Below are positions 37,249 to 46,304 of a stretch of 64,000 nucleotides of DNA, in pieces (the first letter of the stretch is position 1; every line of letters begins with the position of its first letter). The translations under genes and the position numbers were made by a program. This stretch comes from GCA-002708145 sp045562755 (GTDB lineage: Bacteria > Chloroflexota > Dehalococcoidia > Lucifugimonadales > Lucifugimonadaceae). The stretch spans positions 372,001 through 436,000 of the forward strand of contig JBJKVF010000006.1 in assembly GCA_045562755.1 (NCBI GenBank). Reading direction: 5' to 3'. The notes beneath the pieces are model-generated. The model had not been told where the DNA came from, did no database searches, and saw nothing but the letters and a program-made list of their open reading frames with translations.

Positions 37249-38494
37249 CTTTTTTAATAATAAAAATAAATATAAGTAACGCAAATAAAAAAAATAAAAC
37301 CAAGTAATAATTATTTTTAATAAAAAATTTATCAAAAAAACTTTTATTATTTTTTTCACTAACTATTCCTAAGTCATTATATAAATCAGCTTCCCAAGAA
37401 ATATATAATTCATCTAAATTAAATCCGTATATTTTAGTAAACACATCATTAACTTCCGGATATGATTTTATAAATCTTATTTGTTGAAATAATTCAGAAA
37501 AGTTTTTTTGTCCATAATTATTAATTAAAAATCTTACTACACTTTGACTTTGCCCATAAGCTAATATAGTTTTTTCAGGATCTCCAGGGAAGGTATTGAG
37601 GTGCTTGAAAGGCATTAAATTTTTTTCCTCTATACCCCATCTAAGAATAGATTTATATTTATCAGGAAATTCATCTGAGTATTCTGATAATCCTTCGTTC
37701 AACCATAGAGGTAAAAATTCACTACCATCAGTGGCAATGGAACTGACAATATGAGTTATTTCATGAACTACTGTTTCTAAAATCTGTTCATCCAGTAAAA
37801 CAATTACTACCCCTTCATCCGAAAAAGCCTGACCTAAGACAATCAATTTTTCACTGGATGTTTTACTTTTATGTATTACAGCGGAGTCCATCTCATTTTT
37901 ATTGTTGTAAATTACTAGATTAATTGCACTATATATATTTACGTTTAGTAATCTAGACATATCATTAATCGTTTGATCAGATATGTTTGATATTTCTTTT
38001 GCTAAATCTAAAGGGATATCATAAAAAAATACATTAGAATTTTCAGTATTTGTTTCTTGCCAATTAAATCTTTTATCATGATAAAAAAACGAAAAATCTT
38101 CTGAAATATAGGAGGACTTATCATCAAAAATAAACTCATAAAAATAAGTAATATTTGTTGATGGAGGAATATAATTATTTATATTTCCTGCATTATGAAA
38201 ATATTCTGATACAATCTGATTTTTTGAGCTGCTAAAAACCATATATGAGTACTGAGAAACACTTCGATTACCAATATTCATCACTAATTTGATATCTTCT
38301 ATTGTTTTTTTAGAATTAAAACTTAGGTTAAATTTTATACCTTTAGGAAATTCTGAAGTGGCTACTTGATCAATTATATTTATATCTTCTATGGAATCTG
38401 AATATAAATTATCACTATTGAAAATAATTGTAAAAATAAAAATCGGGAAAAATAGTAAAAGCAGTAATTTTATTTTTTTCTTAAAGTTTTCCAT
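37235..38494 (-). CDS. Membrane-anchored Peptidase MA-like metallopeptidase
   Basis: A 419-residue exported protein: N-terminal membrane segment (about 8-25), extracytoplasmic domain, gluzincin motif VVHEITHIVSS (HExxH) near residue 248 with WLNEGLSEYSDEF as likely third ligand near 270, then a C-terminal membrane helix (about 393-413) ending in a Lys-rich tail. It fits the Peptidase MA family of zinc peptidases. Its start overlaps the upstream CDP-alcohol phosphatidyltransferase gene by about 25 bases, so it is part of that lipid operon, though its target is unknown. Confidence 0.8.
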   Translation of the reverse strand: MENFKKKIKLLLLLFFPIFIFTIIFNSDNLYSDSIEDINIIDQVATSEFPKGIKFNLSFNSKKTIEDIKLVMNIGNRSVSQYSYMVFSSSKNQIVSEYFHNAGNINNYIPPSTNITYFYEFIFDDKSSYISEDFSFFYHDKRFNWQETNTENSNVFFYDIPLDLAKEISNISDQTINDMSRLLNVNIYSAINLVIYNNKNEMDSAVIHKSKTSSEKLIVLGQAFSDEGVVIVLLDEQILETVVHEITHIVSSIATDGSEFLPLWLNEGLSEYSDEFPDKYKSILRWGIEEKNLMPFKHLNTFPGDPEKTILAYGQSQSVVRFLINNYGQKNFSELFQQIRFIKSYPEVNDVFTKIYGFNLDELYISWEADLYNDLGIVSEKNNKSFFDKFFIKNNYYLVLFFLFALLIFIFIIKKVKKI

Positions 38495-39078
38495 GAGTCA
38501 AAAAATCTAATTCCCGCACTAATAGGTGTACCAACTGCAAGTATCCATAAAGCATAAATGGGATTACCTAATAACAAAGAAAAAATTATAATTATTAATC
38601 TTTCAGGTCTTGTTAGGATTCCAGCAGTACCTGATACTCCCAAAGATTCTGACCTAGCCCGAATATAACTTACCATGATAGATCCAATTAAACCTATAAA
38701 ACAAAGATATATTTCATAGCTATTTGTAGATCCATAACTTAGATAATAAAAAGCTATTGATAAAAATATTACAGCCTCAGATATTCTATCGAAAACTGAG
38801 TCTAATAATGCTCCTTCTTTGCTTACAGAATTTGTTTTTCTTGCGACCCCTCCATCTAACATATCAAATGAAGAGCCAATGATAAGTATAATAGCCGAAA
38901 AAATAAAATCACCTCTATAAATAAAAAATGATGAGACAAGAGTAATTATGACACCTAAAATAGTAATCATTGAAGCAGAAAATTTAATGCTTATGAAAAA
39001 ATTTACTAAAGGTTTTTCATAATATTTCTCAATAAAATATCGAAACTTATACCTGATTTCTTGTAAATCTAAATTCAT
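38470..39078 (-). CDS. CDP-alcohol phosphatidyltransferase (phosphatidylinositol-synthase-like)
   Basis: A 202-residue integral membrane enzyme that transfers a phosphatidyl or similar group from CDP-diacylglycerol to an alcohol. The complete family motif D-x2-DG-x2-AR-x8-G-x3-D-x3-D is visible (DMLDGGVARKTNSVSKEG then ALLDSVFDR) near residues 73-98. The neighbours, a PimA-like glycosyltransferase and inositol-3-phosphate synthase, suggest that the acceptor is inositol phosphate; this is inference. It overlaps the glycosyltransferase stop by 4 bases (ATGA coupling). Confidence 0.88.
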   Translation of the reverse strand: MNLDLQEIRYKFRYFIEKYYEKPLVNFFISIKFSASMITILGVIITLVSSFFIYRGDFIFSAIILIIGSSFDMLDGGVARKTNSVSKEGALLDSVFDRISEAVIFLSIAFYYLSYGSTNSYEIYLCFIGLIGSIMVSYIRARSESLGVSGTAGILTRPERLIIIIFSLLLGNPIYALWILAVGTPISAGIRFFDSWKTLRKK

Positions 39079-40250
39079 AAAGTTTTAGCTCTTTTTTTAG
39101 ATTTTTTATTGGAGTATCCAGTATGATTTTTTATTTTATTAAAATAACGAATTATACTATTTGTCACCTTTTTCCAACTATATTGTTCAACTGATAACCT
39201 GCCATTTATTTCAAGTGATGTTCTTAGAGATGGATTATCAATAAGATTTTTTATGGCTTCTGATAGAGATTTTTCATTTTCAGGATCAACTAAAATACCA
39301 TTATAGCCATCCTTAATTACTGACTTAAACCCAGGAATACTGGTTGCTATAACAGGTGTTGATGAAGCCATAGATTCTATAGTAATAAATCCAAAGCTTT
39401 CTTTACCGGTATTTGGTGCCAAGAATATATCTGCATGTTGATAGTAACTTGGGAGTTCTGATTCTGACATCGGACCCAAAAATATTACATCTTCTAAGGA
39501 TCTTTCTCCCATTACTCTGTATGATTCTTTATCAGGCACTCCTGATCCAACAACAATTAATCGTAAATTTGGATATTGCCATTTTAGCCTGGAATATGCT
39601 CCTAGAGCATATCGTAGGCCTTTTCTAGATTCATTCACTCTTCCTACAAAAAGTAAATTTATATTTTCCTTTTTCATAACTGTAGGTCTTTTTGAAGGAT
39701 TTGAAAATCTATCTACATCTAAACCATTTGGAATAACCTTATAATCATATGGAAAGTATTTATTATGAAAATTTTTAGCAGGTTCTGATACAGCTATTCT
39801 TCCATCTAATCTATTGGCAAACCTTTCAAGCAATCTTAGTCTTTTACCTAAAATATAACCTTTAGACCGACCTTCATTATAGGCATGGAATGTACCAATA
39901 GTTGTGGATCTAGAAAATCTTGCTGCTGTCAAGGAGGTAAGTGGCATCAAAGGCTCATGTATATGAACAATATCAAAATTTTCAGATTCTAAAAAAGATT
40001 TTAATCTCCATTCGTGCCATAATGAAATTGAAATTCTTGCAATTGAACCCGCCGTTGGAAATGGAATAGATCTACCTAATGGAACAAAATTAACATTTTC
40101 TAGGTTAACTAAAGGATTGTCCTTAGAGCATGGGCCAATAACTGAAACATCATGACCTCTTAGAATTAATTCATTACTTAGTGAAGATATATGCCTTTGA
40201 ACACCACCAGGATGAGCAAAATCATAAGGGGAAATCTCGGCTATTTTCAT
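39075..40250 (-). CDS. GT4-family glycosyltransferase (PimA-like)
   Basis: A 391-residue GT-B enzyme. The N-terminus has ISPYDFAHPGGVQRHISSL with the Gly-rich loop; FDIVHIHEPLMPL near residue 95, VIPNGLDVDRFSNP near 180, LLFVGRVNESRKGL near 205, and the E-x7-E donor site in GKESFGFITIESMAS near 285. This is the layout of phosphatidylinositol mannosyltransferase PimA and related enzymes. Next to a PI-synthase-like gene it probably glycosylates phosphatidylinositol on the cytoplasmic side. The C-terminal tail is Lys-rich (KKSKKRAK). The sugar donor is not proven. Confidence 0.88.
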   Translation of the reverse strand: MKIAEISPYDFAHPGGVQRHISSLSNELILRGHDVSVIGPCSKDNPLVNLENVNFVPLGRSIPFPTAGSIARISISLWHEWRLKSFLESENFDIVHIHEPLMPLTSLTAARFSRSTTIGTFHAYNEGRSKGYILGKRLRLLERFANRLDGRIAVSEPAKNFHNKYFPYDYKVIPNGLDVDRFSNPSKRPTVMKKENINLLFVGRVNESRKGLRYALGAYSRLKWQYPNLRLIVVGSGVPDKESYRVMGERSLEDVIFLGPMSESELPSYYQHADIFLAPNTGKESFGFITIESMASSTPVIATSIPGFKSVIKDGYNGILVDPENEKSLSEAIKNLIDNPSLRTSLEINGRLSVEQYSWKKVTNSIIRYFNKIKNHTGYSNKKSKKRAKTL

Positions 40251-40364
40251 ATCATTTCCTAAAAAATATTATCTACAATTAGACTTAAGTGTATAACAAT
40301 TTATTATTTTGAATGAATTGAAAATCTGGTCTAATCTTACTCTTTTTGTACCAATTATTACTAC

Positions 40365-41438
40365 CTATAAGACATCCGAAAAATCTTCTACTGCCTTCCT
40401 AGCATCATCGTCACGCATTTGTACTGGTGGAGATTTCATAAAATAAGCTGATGCAGGTTCTACAGCTCCACTTATACCTTTATCTAAGGCAATTTTAGCA
40501 TTTCTTATTGCATCAATTGCGACACCAGCAGAGTTTGGACTATCCTCTACTTCTAATTTTAATTCTACATTTAATGGTTGATCTCCCCATGAAGTACCTT
40601 CTAATCTAATATACGCCCATTTTCTGTCTTCTAGCCAAGGGACATGATCTGATGGACCGATATGAACATCATCTGTGGGTAATTCTTTTTCTAACTGGGA
40701 TTGAACAGCATTAGTTTTTGAAATTTTTTTAGATTTTAGCCTTGATCTTTCAAGCATGTTATAGAAATCTGTATTGCCACCAAAATTTAATTGATATGTT
40801 TTATCTAACCTGACACCTCTATCTTCAAAAAGTCTAGCTAATACACGATGAACAATTGTTGCTCCAACTTGTGACTTAATATCATCACCAACAATAGGTA
40901 AACCCCTGTCCTTGAATCTTTTTTGCCAGTAAGGTTCCTTAGCTATAAATACCGGAATACAATTTACAAAAGCACATCCAGCGGAAAGAACTTGCTCAAC
41001 ATACCATTTTGTTGCCTGTTCCGATCCTACTGGGAGATAATTAATTACAACATCTACTTTTCTATCTCTTAATATCCCCACAATATCTGAAGTTTCTCCA
41101 CTTGCCTTATCAATTATTTCTTCCAGATACTCTCCTATACCATCATGAGTCATACCCCTATCAACTTTTACTCCCATATTTGGTACATCATGAAATTTTA
41201 GAGCGTTATTATTCTTGGTAAACAAAGCTTCTGATAAATCTTTACCAACTTTTTCTTTATCAACATCAAATGCCGCAACTATATTCACATCACTTAGAGC
41301 ATATCCTCCTAGAACATTGTGCATTAATCCAGGAATTTTTTCTGAATTTTCATCAATTTCACTATACTTATGTAAACCCTGAACAAGTGATGAAGCGCAA
41401 TTCCCAGCACCTATTATAGCTACATTAATTTTACCCAT
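40365..41438 (-). CDS. ino1: Inositol-3-phosphate synthase
   Basis: Converts glucose 6-phosphate to inositol 3-phosphate with NAD, the only de novo source of inositol. The 357-residue protein is of the actinobacterial/archaeal short type. Seen: VAIIGAGNCASSLVQGL at the N-terminus, INYLPVGSEQATKWYV near residue 132, GDDIKSQVGATIVHRVLA near 182, QLNFGGNTDFYNMLE near 213 and SKKISKTNAV, with WGDQPLNVELKLEVEDSPNSAG near 295. ATG 41438 has AAGGAG upstream. It feeds the downstream glycosyltransferase / CDP-alcohol transferase genes (115 bases away). Confidence 0.96.
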   Translation of the reverse strand: MGKINVAIIGAGNCASSLVQGLHKYSEIDENSEKIPGLMHNVLGGYALSDVNIVAAFDVDKEKVGKDLSEALFTKNNNALKFHDVPNMGVKVDRGMTHDGIGEYLEEIIDKASGETSDIVGILRDRKVDVVINYLPVGSEQATKWYVEQVLSAGCAFVNCIPVFIAKEPYWQKRFKDRGLPIVGDDIKSQVGATIVHRVLARLFEDRGVRLDKTYQLNFGGNTDFYNMLERSRLKSKKISKTNAVQSQLEKELPTDDVHIGPSDHVPWLEDRKWAYIRLEGTSWGDQPLNVELKLEVEDSPNSAGVAIDAIRNAKIALDKGISGAVEPASAYFMKSPPVQMRDDDARKAVEDFSDVL

Positions 41439-41527
41439 TACTATCTCCTTAATTAAACTAAAGATACTTTAAATAATATTTTAAATAATACTCATATTTA
41501 TTAGGATAATAGTGCTTTTTTTTCTAT

Positions 41528-41557
41528 AATTAGTTCCGTAAAGTTCCGGAACTAATT
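41528..41557. repeat. Inverted repeat between HTH gene and ino1
   Basis: AATTAGTTCC (41528-41537) and GGAACTAATT (41548-41557) form a perfect 10-base inverted repeat with a 10-base loop that carries another AGTTCC. The stop codon of the HTH gene lies within the right arm. It has no T-run on the minus strand, so it may be an operator for the adjacent regulator rather than a terminator. Confidence 0.6.
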
Positions 41558-42472
41558 TATTATCATTTTTTCTGAAATTTCCGAAAGAGAAAATATTTTA
41601 ACGTAAGGATTTGCTCCAGACCATATATAGTCAAAATGATTTCTTAAGATTCTAGCATAATCACTTTGCGACTTTATTTGTAGCATTGGAACTAAACCAT
41701 CAAAGGATGATTCACCGTAAATATTTTGTAAATTAGCAAACTGATATGATTCTAAAAAAGTAAATTTTTCTGTCATTATAAGATAAGATGATGGCCAATG
41801 ATCAACAAACTTAACATTAAGAGAAAACCTAGAAAGATCTTGAGATTTTTTTTTCATTGTTGCAATCATATTCATGCTTCTCCAACTATCACTATAAAGT
41901 GGACCTGATCTAAAAATTTCTTCATCATCAAAGACCATTCCATCTTCAGCTATAGCTCTAGCTTTAGCAAAATCACTATTTGGATTCACCAATAATGCCT
42001 TAATGTTTATTTTTCTGTTTTCGTTTAACATTCTTCTAAGAATATCAGCATAGCCTTTATCTCCAAAAAATTCTCTAAGCCCAATACCCTGCAGAAGTAT
42101 TTCTCCAGACGATGAGTCTAAAACATCTGAAATTATTTCTATAGTTTTCGTATCAATGCTTCTAGGGCCAAGGATTCTCTCAAATCCATGCTCTATACCT
42201 GAAGAAAGAAAATCCGTAAATTTATCAAGAGCCTTGTATTCTGAAATATCTGAATCATTTGGATTAATAATACCCCTCTGATGTTGAGTAATGTTTTCTG
42301 ATTGCTCTTTTGGATATATGTCTGGGTTTATAATTTTTTCAATTGAACTTTCTGATATAACCCAAGTTTTTCCAAGGCGCTTTGCAGGAATAATCCCCTG
42401 GGAAAGCCATTTATAAACAGTTTTCTCACTTACATTTAATTTTATTGCGACTTCTCGAACTTTTAGATTCAT
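41552..42472 (-). CDS. Helix-turn-helix regulator with unknown sensor domain
   Basis: A 306-residue protein. Residues about 3-48 form an excisionase/MerR-type winged HTH (LKVREVAIKLNVSEKTVYKW, then RLGKTWVISESSIEKII). After a linker, residues about 95-300 form a globular domain (DSSSGEILLQGIGLREFFG; KINIKALLVNPNSDFAKARA) that recalls the phospholipase D-like fold used in some regulators, without clear HKD motifs. No transmembrane region. It sits upstream of ino1 and may regulate the inositol-lipid genes or itself; phased TTCTA repeats lie at its own promoter. Confidence 0.72.
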   Translation of the reverse strand: MNLKVREVAIKLNVSEKTVYKWLSQGIIPAKRLGKTWVISESSIEKIINPDIYPKEQSENITQHQRGIINPNDSDISEYKALDKFTDFLSSGIEHGFERILGPRSIDTKTIEIISDVLDSSSGEILLQGIGLREFFGDKGYADILRRMLNENRKINIKALLVNPNSDFAKARAIAEDGMVFDDEEIFRSGPLYSDSWRSMNMIATMKKKSQDLSRFSLNVKFVDHWPSSYLIMTEKFTFLESYQFANLQNIYGESSFDGLVPMLQIKSQSDYARILRNHFDYIWSGANPYVKIFSLSEISEKMIIN

Positions 42473-42501
42473 TATATAAAAAGATATAAAAAGGTATAAT
42501 A

Positions 42502-42534
42502 TTCTATTATATTCTATAAAGTTCTAAAATTCTA
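42502..42534 (-). repeat. Phased TTCTA repeats in HTH gene promoter
   Basis: TTCTA occurs at 42502, 42512, 42522 and 42530, the first three spaced exactly 10 bases (TAGAATATWA-like on the minus strand). It overlaps a TATAAT-like -10 on the minus strand (42506-42511) and the 3' end of ggt. Likely operator of the HTH gene. Confidence 0.45.
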
Positions 42535-44151
42535 CCATCCAACAGCTATTCCATCTTTTCTTGGCTCTGTTCCACCCATCAATAGACCACTAGAACAATC
42601 TCTATAAATTATCTGGCCTCCACCAAAACTTACTCTATCGTATCCTGAAACAACATTTACATTGTGCCCTTTTTTAGATAATTCATTCACTAATTTAGAA
42701 TTCACTCCTTCTTCTAAGTGAACTGTTCCATCTCCTTCTACATCTATTCTGAACCTTAATGCATCCAAGGCATTTTGAGGATCTAAGTCAAAATCTATCA
42801 TATTAACCAAAGTTTGGAGATGTCCCTGAGGTTGCTGGAAACCTCCCATCACTCCAAAACTAAGATGTAGCTCACCATTTTTAGTAGCCATTCCTGGAAT
42901 TATCGTATGATATGGTCTTTTATTAGGCTCCAAATAATTTGGATGTTTTATATCAAGTGAAAACAAAGAGCCTCTATTCTGTAAAGCTATTCCATACTCA
43001 GGAACAACTAAACCTGTACCAAAACTACTATATAGACTATTGATAAATGAACATGCGTTACCTTCTGAATCAATAACAGATAAATATACTGTATCACTTC
43101 CTCCTATTGGATTTCCAAACGATATGTTAGTATTTTTATGATCTCTAAAAATTTCTTTGGCTCTCGAAGTTGAATAATTTTTTGATAACAATTGACTAAC
43201 TGGTACATCTGATTTTTGCGGATCAGCTACATAAAATAAACCATCAGCAAAAGCTAATCTCATAGCTTCAATTAAATGATGGTACGTTTCAGGTGACTGT
43301 AATCCCATTGACTTAATATCAAAATTCTCAATAATATTTAGAGCCAGAAGAGCAATTATTCCTGCACCGTTCGGAGGGCACTCCCATATATCATACCCTC
43401 TATAATTTGTACTAATAGGTTCAATCCATTCAGATTTATGATTAATGAGATCATCCATGCACAACCAACCTCCTTCGGACTGAATGAAATTAGATATTGC
43501 AGAGCCTATCTCACCATTATAAAAAGCTTTAGCTCCACCCTCAGAAATTATTCTTAAGGATTTAGCAAGCTCAGGTAATTTTACAAATTCACCATATTTT
43601 GGAGCGTTCCCACTGGGTAAGAATTGGTCACCTGACTTTCTAAATTTTAATTTTTCAACTACTTCTTTAGATCTCCAAGTATTTGAAATAATCTCCGATA
43701 CAGGAAAACCCTTTTCAGCATAATCTATAGAGTCACGCAAAACATCTGATAATTTCATTGAACCAAATTTAGTAATTAATGATTCCCAACCATCTACAGT
43801 ACCTGGTACACTTACAGCAAAATGTGAATTATCTTTTTCATTAGGTATAGATTTTAAGCCTAAATCACTTAAGTCTTTTGTGTTTGCATTAATTGATTGA
43901 CGACCAGATCCATTAAGGGCAAATACTTTTTTTTGTTTATTATCCCAATATAAGGCAAACATGTCACCTCCAATGCCAGTAGACATAGGTTCAACAACAT
44001 TAAGAACAGCAGCTGTCGCAACTGCTGCATCAGCTGCATTACCACCATTTTTTAAGATTTGTAAACCTGATTGAGATGCAAGAGGTTGGCTAGTAGCAAC
44101 CATCCCATTTTCTGCGAGGACTGTGGATCTTCTAGAAACAAAATTAAACAT
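42532..44151 (-). CDS. ggt: Gamma-glutamyltransferase family protein
   Basis: Ntn-hydrolase that transfers or hydrolyses gamma-glutamyl groups, 539 residues. Seen: GMVATSQPLASQSGLQILK and GGNAADAAVATAAVLNVVEP near residue 35, GIGGDMFALYW near 60, the predicted self-cleavage Thr in GGSDTVYLSVID near 350 and the downstream FGVMGGFQQPQGHLQTL near 442. No signal peptide is seen, so it is likely a cytoplasmic homolog of the oxamate amidohydrolase/GGT group rather than a classical exported GGT. It is convergent with nothing nearby; the 3' end overlaps the promoter of the HTH gene. Confidence 0.9.
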   Translation of the reverse strand: MFNFVSRRSTVLAENGMVATSQPLASQSGLQILKNGGNAADAAVATAAVLNVVEPMSTGIGGDMFALYWDNKQKKVFALNGSGRQSINANTKDLSDLGLKSIPNEKDNSHFAVSVPGTVDGWESLITKFGSMKLSDVLRDSIDYAEKGFPVSEIISNTWRSKEVVEKLKFRKSGDQFLPSGNAPKYGEFVKLPELAKSLRIISEGGAKAFYNGEIGSAISNFIQSEGGWLCMDDLINHKSEWIEPISTNYRGYDIWECPPNGAGIIALLALNIIENFDIKSMGLQSPETYHHLIEAMRLAFADGLFYVADPQKSDVPVSQLLSKNYSTSRAKEIFRDHKNTNISFGNPIGGSDTVYLSVIDSEGNACSFINSLYSSFGTGLVVPEYGIALQNRGSLFSLDIKHPNYLEPNKRPYHTIIPGMATKNGELHLSFGVMGGFQQPQGHLQTLVNMIDFDLDPQNALDALRFRIDVEGDGTVHLEEGVNSKLVNELSKKGHNVNVVSGYDRVSFGGGQIIYRDCSSGLLMGGTEPRKDGIAVGW

Positions 44152-44245
44152 ATTAATACTCCAGTATATATTTATCCAATTATAAATAAAAATTTGATAT
44201 TATATAGCAAAAAATATTTATTTTGCATCAACTAAAAAAAAAATT

Positions 44246-45316
44246 ATGAAAAAAAATCTACCTAATGTGGGACTTGTATGTAATAAAGAAGTTTATGAAA
44301 ATTACATCGACCAAAAAGATCTAGAAAAAATTAAACAAATTTGTAAATTTCAATGGAGAGAATTTAATGAAATTTCCAGCTGGGAAGAATCACCGAATTC
44401 ATCTATGAAAGTTTTAAATAGTTTAAAAAAATTTACAGAAAATCTTGATGCTATAATTATCTGTCATGGGTCGCCTAAGATTACTAAAGAGATCATAAAA
44501 AGTTCAAGAAACTTAACATTTATTGGAGAGCTAGAAGGTGATAGATTTTCAAGAAGAATAAATTCTGAATATGCTATTGAAAAGAATATAAATGTAATAG
44601 ATACTTCTCATGGATCTTCATATCCTGTTTCAGAATGGGCTCTAGGATTAATTTTAGTTGGCCTAAGAAGTGCAGGGTATCATTTTAGAAAGCTTATAGA
44701 AAATAAGCACTGGGAACCGAATAATGAAAAAGAAGATTTCTTACATCAAAATGAAGAGCTAACAGGTAAAAAAATCGGTTTAATTGGTTTTGGTTATATT
44801 GCTAAAAAGCTTTGCGAATACCTTGAACCATTTAAGACGAAAATTTCTGTTTATGATCCTTATATTTCAAAGAATATTTTAAAAAAACTAAACTATTCTC
44901 AAGTAGAACTAAACAATATATTTTCAAATAATGATGTAATTGTTTGCTTAGCGCCACTAACTCCAGCAACAAAGAATATGATTAATAAAAATCATTTTAA
45001 TCTATTAAGAGATGGTGCTGTATTCATTAATGTGTCCAGGGGGAAAATAGTGAATTCTGATGACCTGATAAATGCTCTGAAGACTAAGAAAATAACAGCA
45101 TGCTTAGATGTTTTTGATCCAGAACCAATACCAGTAAATTCAGAAATTCGAAATTTACATAACGTTTTTTTATCACCACATATTGCAGGAACAACTAAAA
45201 AATCTAGAACTAGGTTTTTTGAGGAAATGGTTAGTGAGATTTATAGACATTTTTCTGGAGAAAAAACACTACATAATATTACTTCATCCACTATAAAAAA
45301 TCGAAGAGGTTACTAA
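44246..45316 (+). CDS. D-2-hydroxyacid dehydrogenase
   Basis: NAD(P)-dependent D-isomer 2-hydroxyacid dehydrogenase, 356 residues. Seen: the Rossmann loop KKIGLIGFGYIAKKL near residue 175, the Arg in VNVSRGKIVNSDDL near 260, the Glu in DVFDPEPIP near 288 and the catalytic His in SPHIAGTTKKSR near 310. The N-terminal half is divergent. It resembles phosphoglycerate dehydrogenase/glyoxylate reductase-like proteins; the substrate is unknown. It reads away from ggt and converges with prmC. Confidence 0.88.
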   Translation: MKKNLPNVGLVCNKEVYENYIDQKDLEKIKQICKFQWREFNEISSWEESPNSSMKVLNSLKKFTENLDAIIICHGSPKITKEIIKSSRNLTFIGELEGDRFSRRINSEYAIEKNINVIDTSHGSSYPVSEWALGLILVGLRSAGYHFRKLIENKHWEPNNEKEDFLHQNEELTGKKIGLIGFGYIAKKLCEYLEPFKTKISVYDPYISKNILKKLNYSQVELNNIFSNNDVIVCLAPLTPATKNMINKNHFNLLRDGAVFINVSRGKIVNSDDLINALKTKKITACLDVFDPEPIPVNSEIRNLHNVFLSPHIAGTTKKSRTRFFEEMVSEIYRHFSGEKTLHNITSSTIKNRRGY

Positions 45317-45326
45317 TATTCGATTC

Positions 45327-45450
45327 CGTGTAGTATTGCGTGTAAAAATTATAATTTATTAGTGATAGAATACACTTTTCCGTGTAAAAATTATAATCTC
45401 ATGCAAAAAGTCACGTTCTTGCGTGTAGAGTATACTTCTTATAACGTGTA
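45327..45450. repeat. Five CGTGTA repeats between convergent genes
   Basis: CGTGTA occurs at 45327, 45339, 45381, 45422 and 45445 in the 145-base gap between the 2-hydroxyacid dehydrogenase and prmC. Two copies extend to CGTGTAAAAATTATAAT (45339 and 45381). No ORF or clear hairpin was seen. Possible protein-binding sites or a short non-coding RNA. Confidence 0.6.
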
Positions 45451-45461
45451 GTAATATTCAA

Positions 45462-46304
45462 TCATATGATTATAGATAATATCCTTGCGAGCCCAGAATA
45501 ATCGTTTTTAATATTAACATCAAAATCTTTACATAACTCGAATAATATCTTTTCTAGAGGTTTTAAAATTTGTGGATCTATTTCAATAAATATTCCAGAA
45601 GGATTATCTCTTTTAATTTTCTTAAGTGACTGTCTAATAATTTTGGAGATTACATTAACTCCATCTTTACCCCCATCTAATGCTAAAACTGGCTCGTAAA
45701 GAACTTCCTTTTGAAGATTTTTTATATTTTCACTCATTATGTATGGGGGGTTAGATATAACAACATCAAAATTAGAATCGATATCTCCAAATAGATTTCC
45801 TTCTATAAAATTAATTTTTACATCATGATTTTTTGCATTTATTTTTGCAACTTCTAATGCTTTTTTTGAAACATCAACAGCAAATATTCTTGAGCTGGGT
45901 ATCTCTTTTGCTATAGAAATTGCAATTGCACCTGATCCTGTACCAATATCAATTATTTTAGGATTTTGAATATTATTTTTTTTAATAAAATTTAAACATT
46001 CCTCAATTAAAATTTCTGTTTCAGGGCGAGGAATTAGTACATTTTTATTAACATAGAAATGAGATTTATAAAAATTTACATTTTGAGTTATATATTGTAA
46101 AGGGAAACCTAATGATCTTTTCCTTATCAAACCTAATAAAAATAATTGATCTGGATAAGAAATATCAAGATTTTCTTTTATTTTTTTTTCTTTTATAAAA
46201 AACTTTAATAATATTGAAGCTTCAATCTGATAATCATCAATCTTATGATCATGAAGATGATTAGTTATAAAATTATATAAATCTCTAAAATTTAAACTTT
46301 TCAA
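45462..46304 (-). CDS. prmC: Release factor glutamine methyltransferase
   Basis: N5-methylates the Gln of the GGQ motif in release factors. The 280-residue protein has an N-terminal helical domain with DYQIEASILLKFF, the SAM loop IIDIGTGSGAIAISIAKE near residue 118 and the substrate motif VISNPPYIMSENI near 183. ATG 46304 is immediately after the prfA stop, the usual prfA-prmC pairing, so the enzyme is expected to act on the adjacent factor. Full length. Confidence 0.95.
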   Translation of the reverse strand: MKSLNFRDLYNFITNHLHDHKIDDYQIEASILLKFFIKEKKIKENLDISYPDQLFLLGLIRKRSLGFPLQYITQNVNFYKSHFYVNKNVLIPRPETEILIEECLNFIKKNNIQNPKIIDIGTGSGAIAISIAKEIPSSRIFAVDVSKKALEVAKINAKNHDVKINFIEGNLFGDIDSNFDVVISNPPYIMSENIKNLQKEVLYEPVLALDGGKDGVNVISKIIRQSLKKIKRDNPSGIFIEIDPQILKPLEKILFELCKDFDVNIKNDYSGLARILSIII

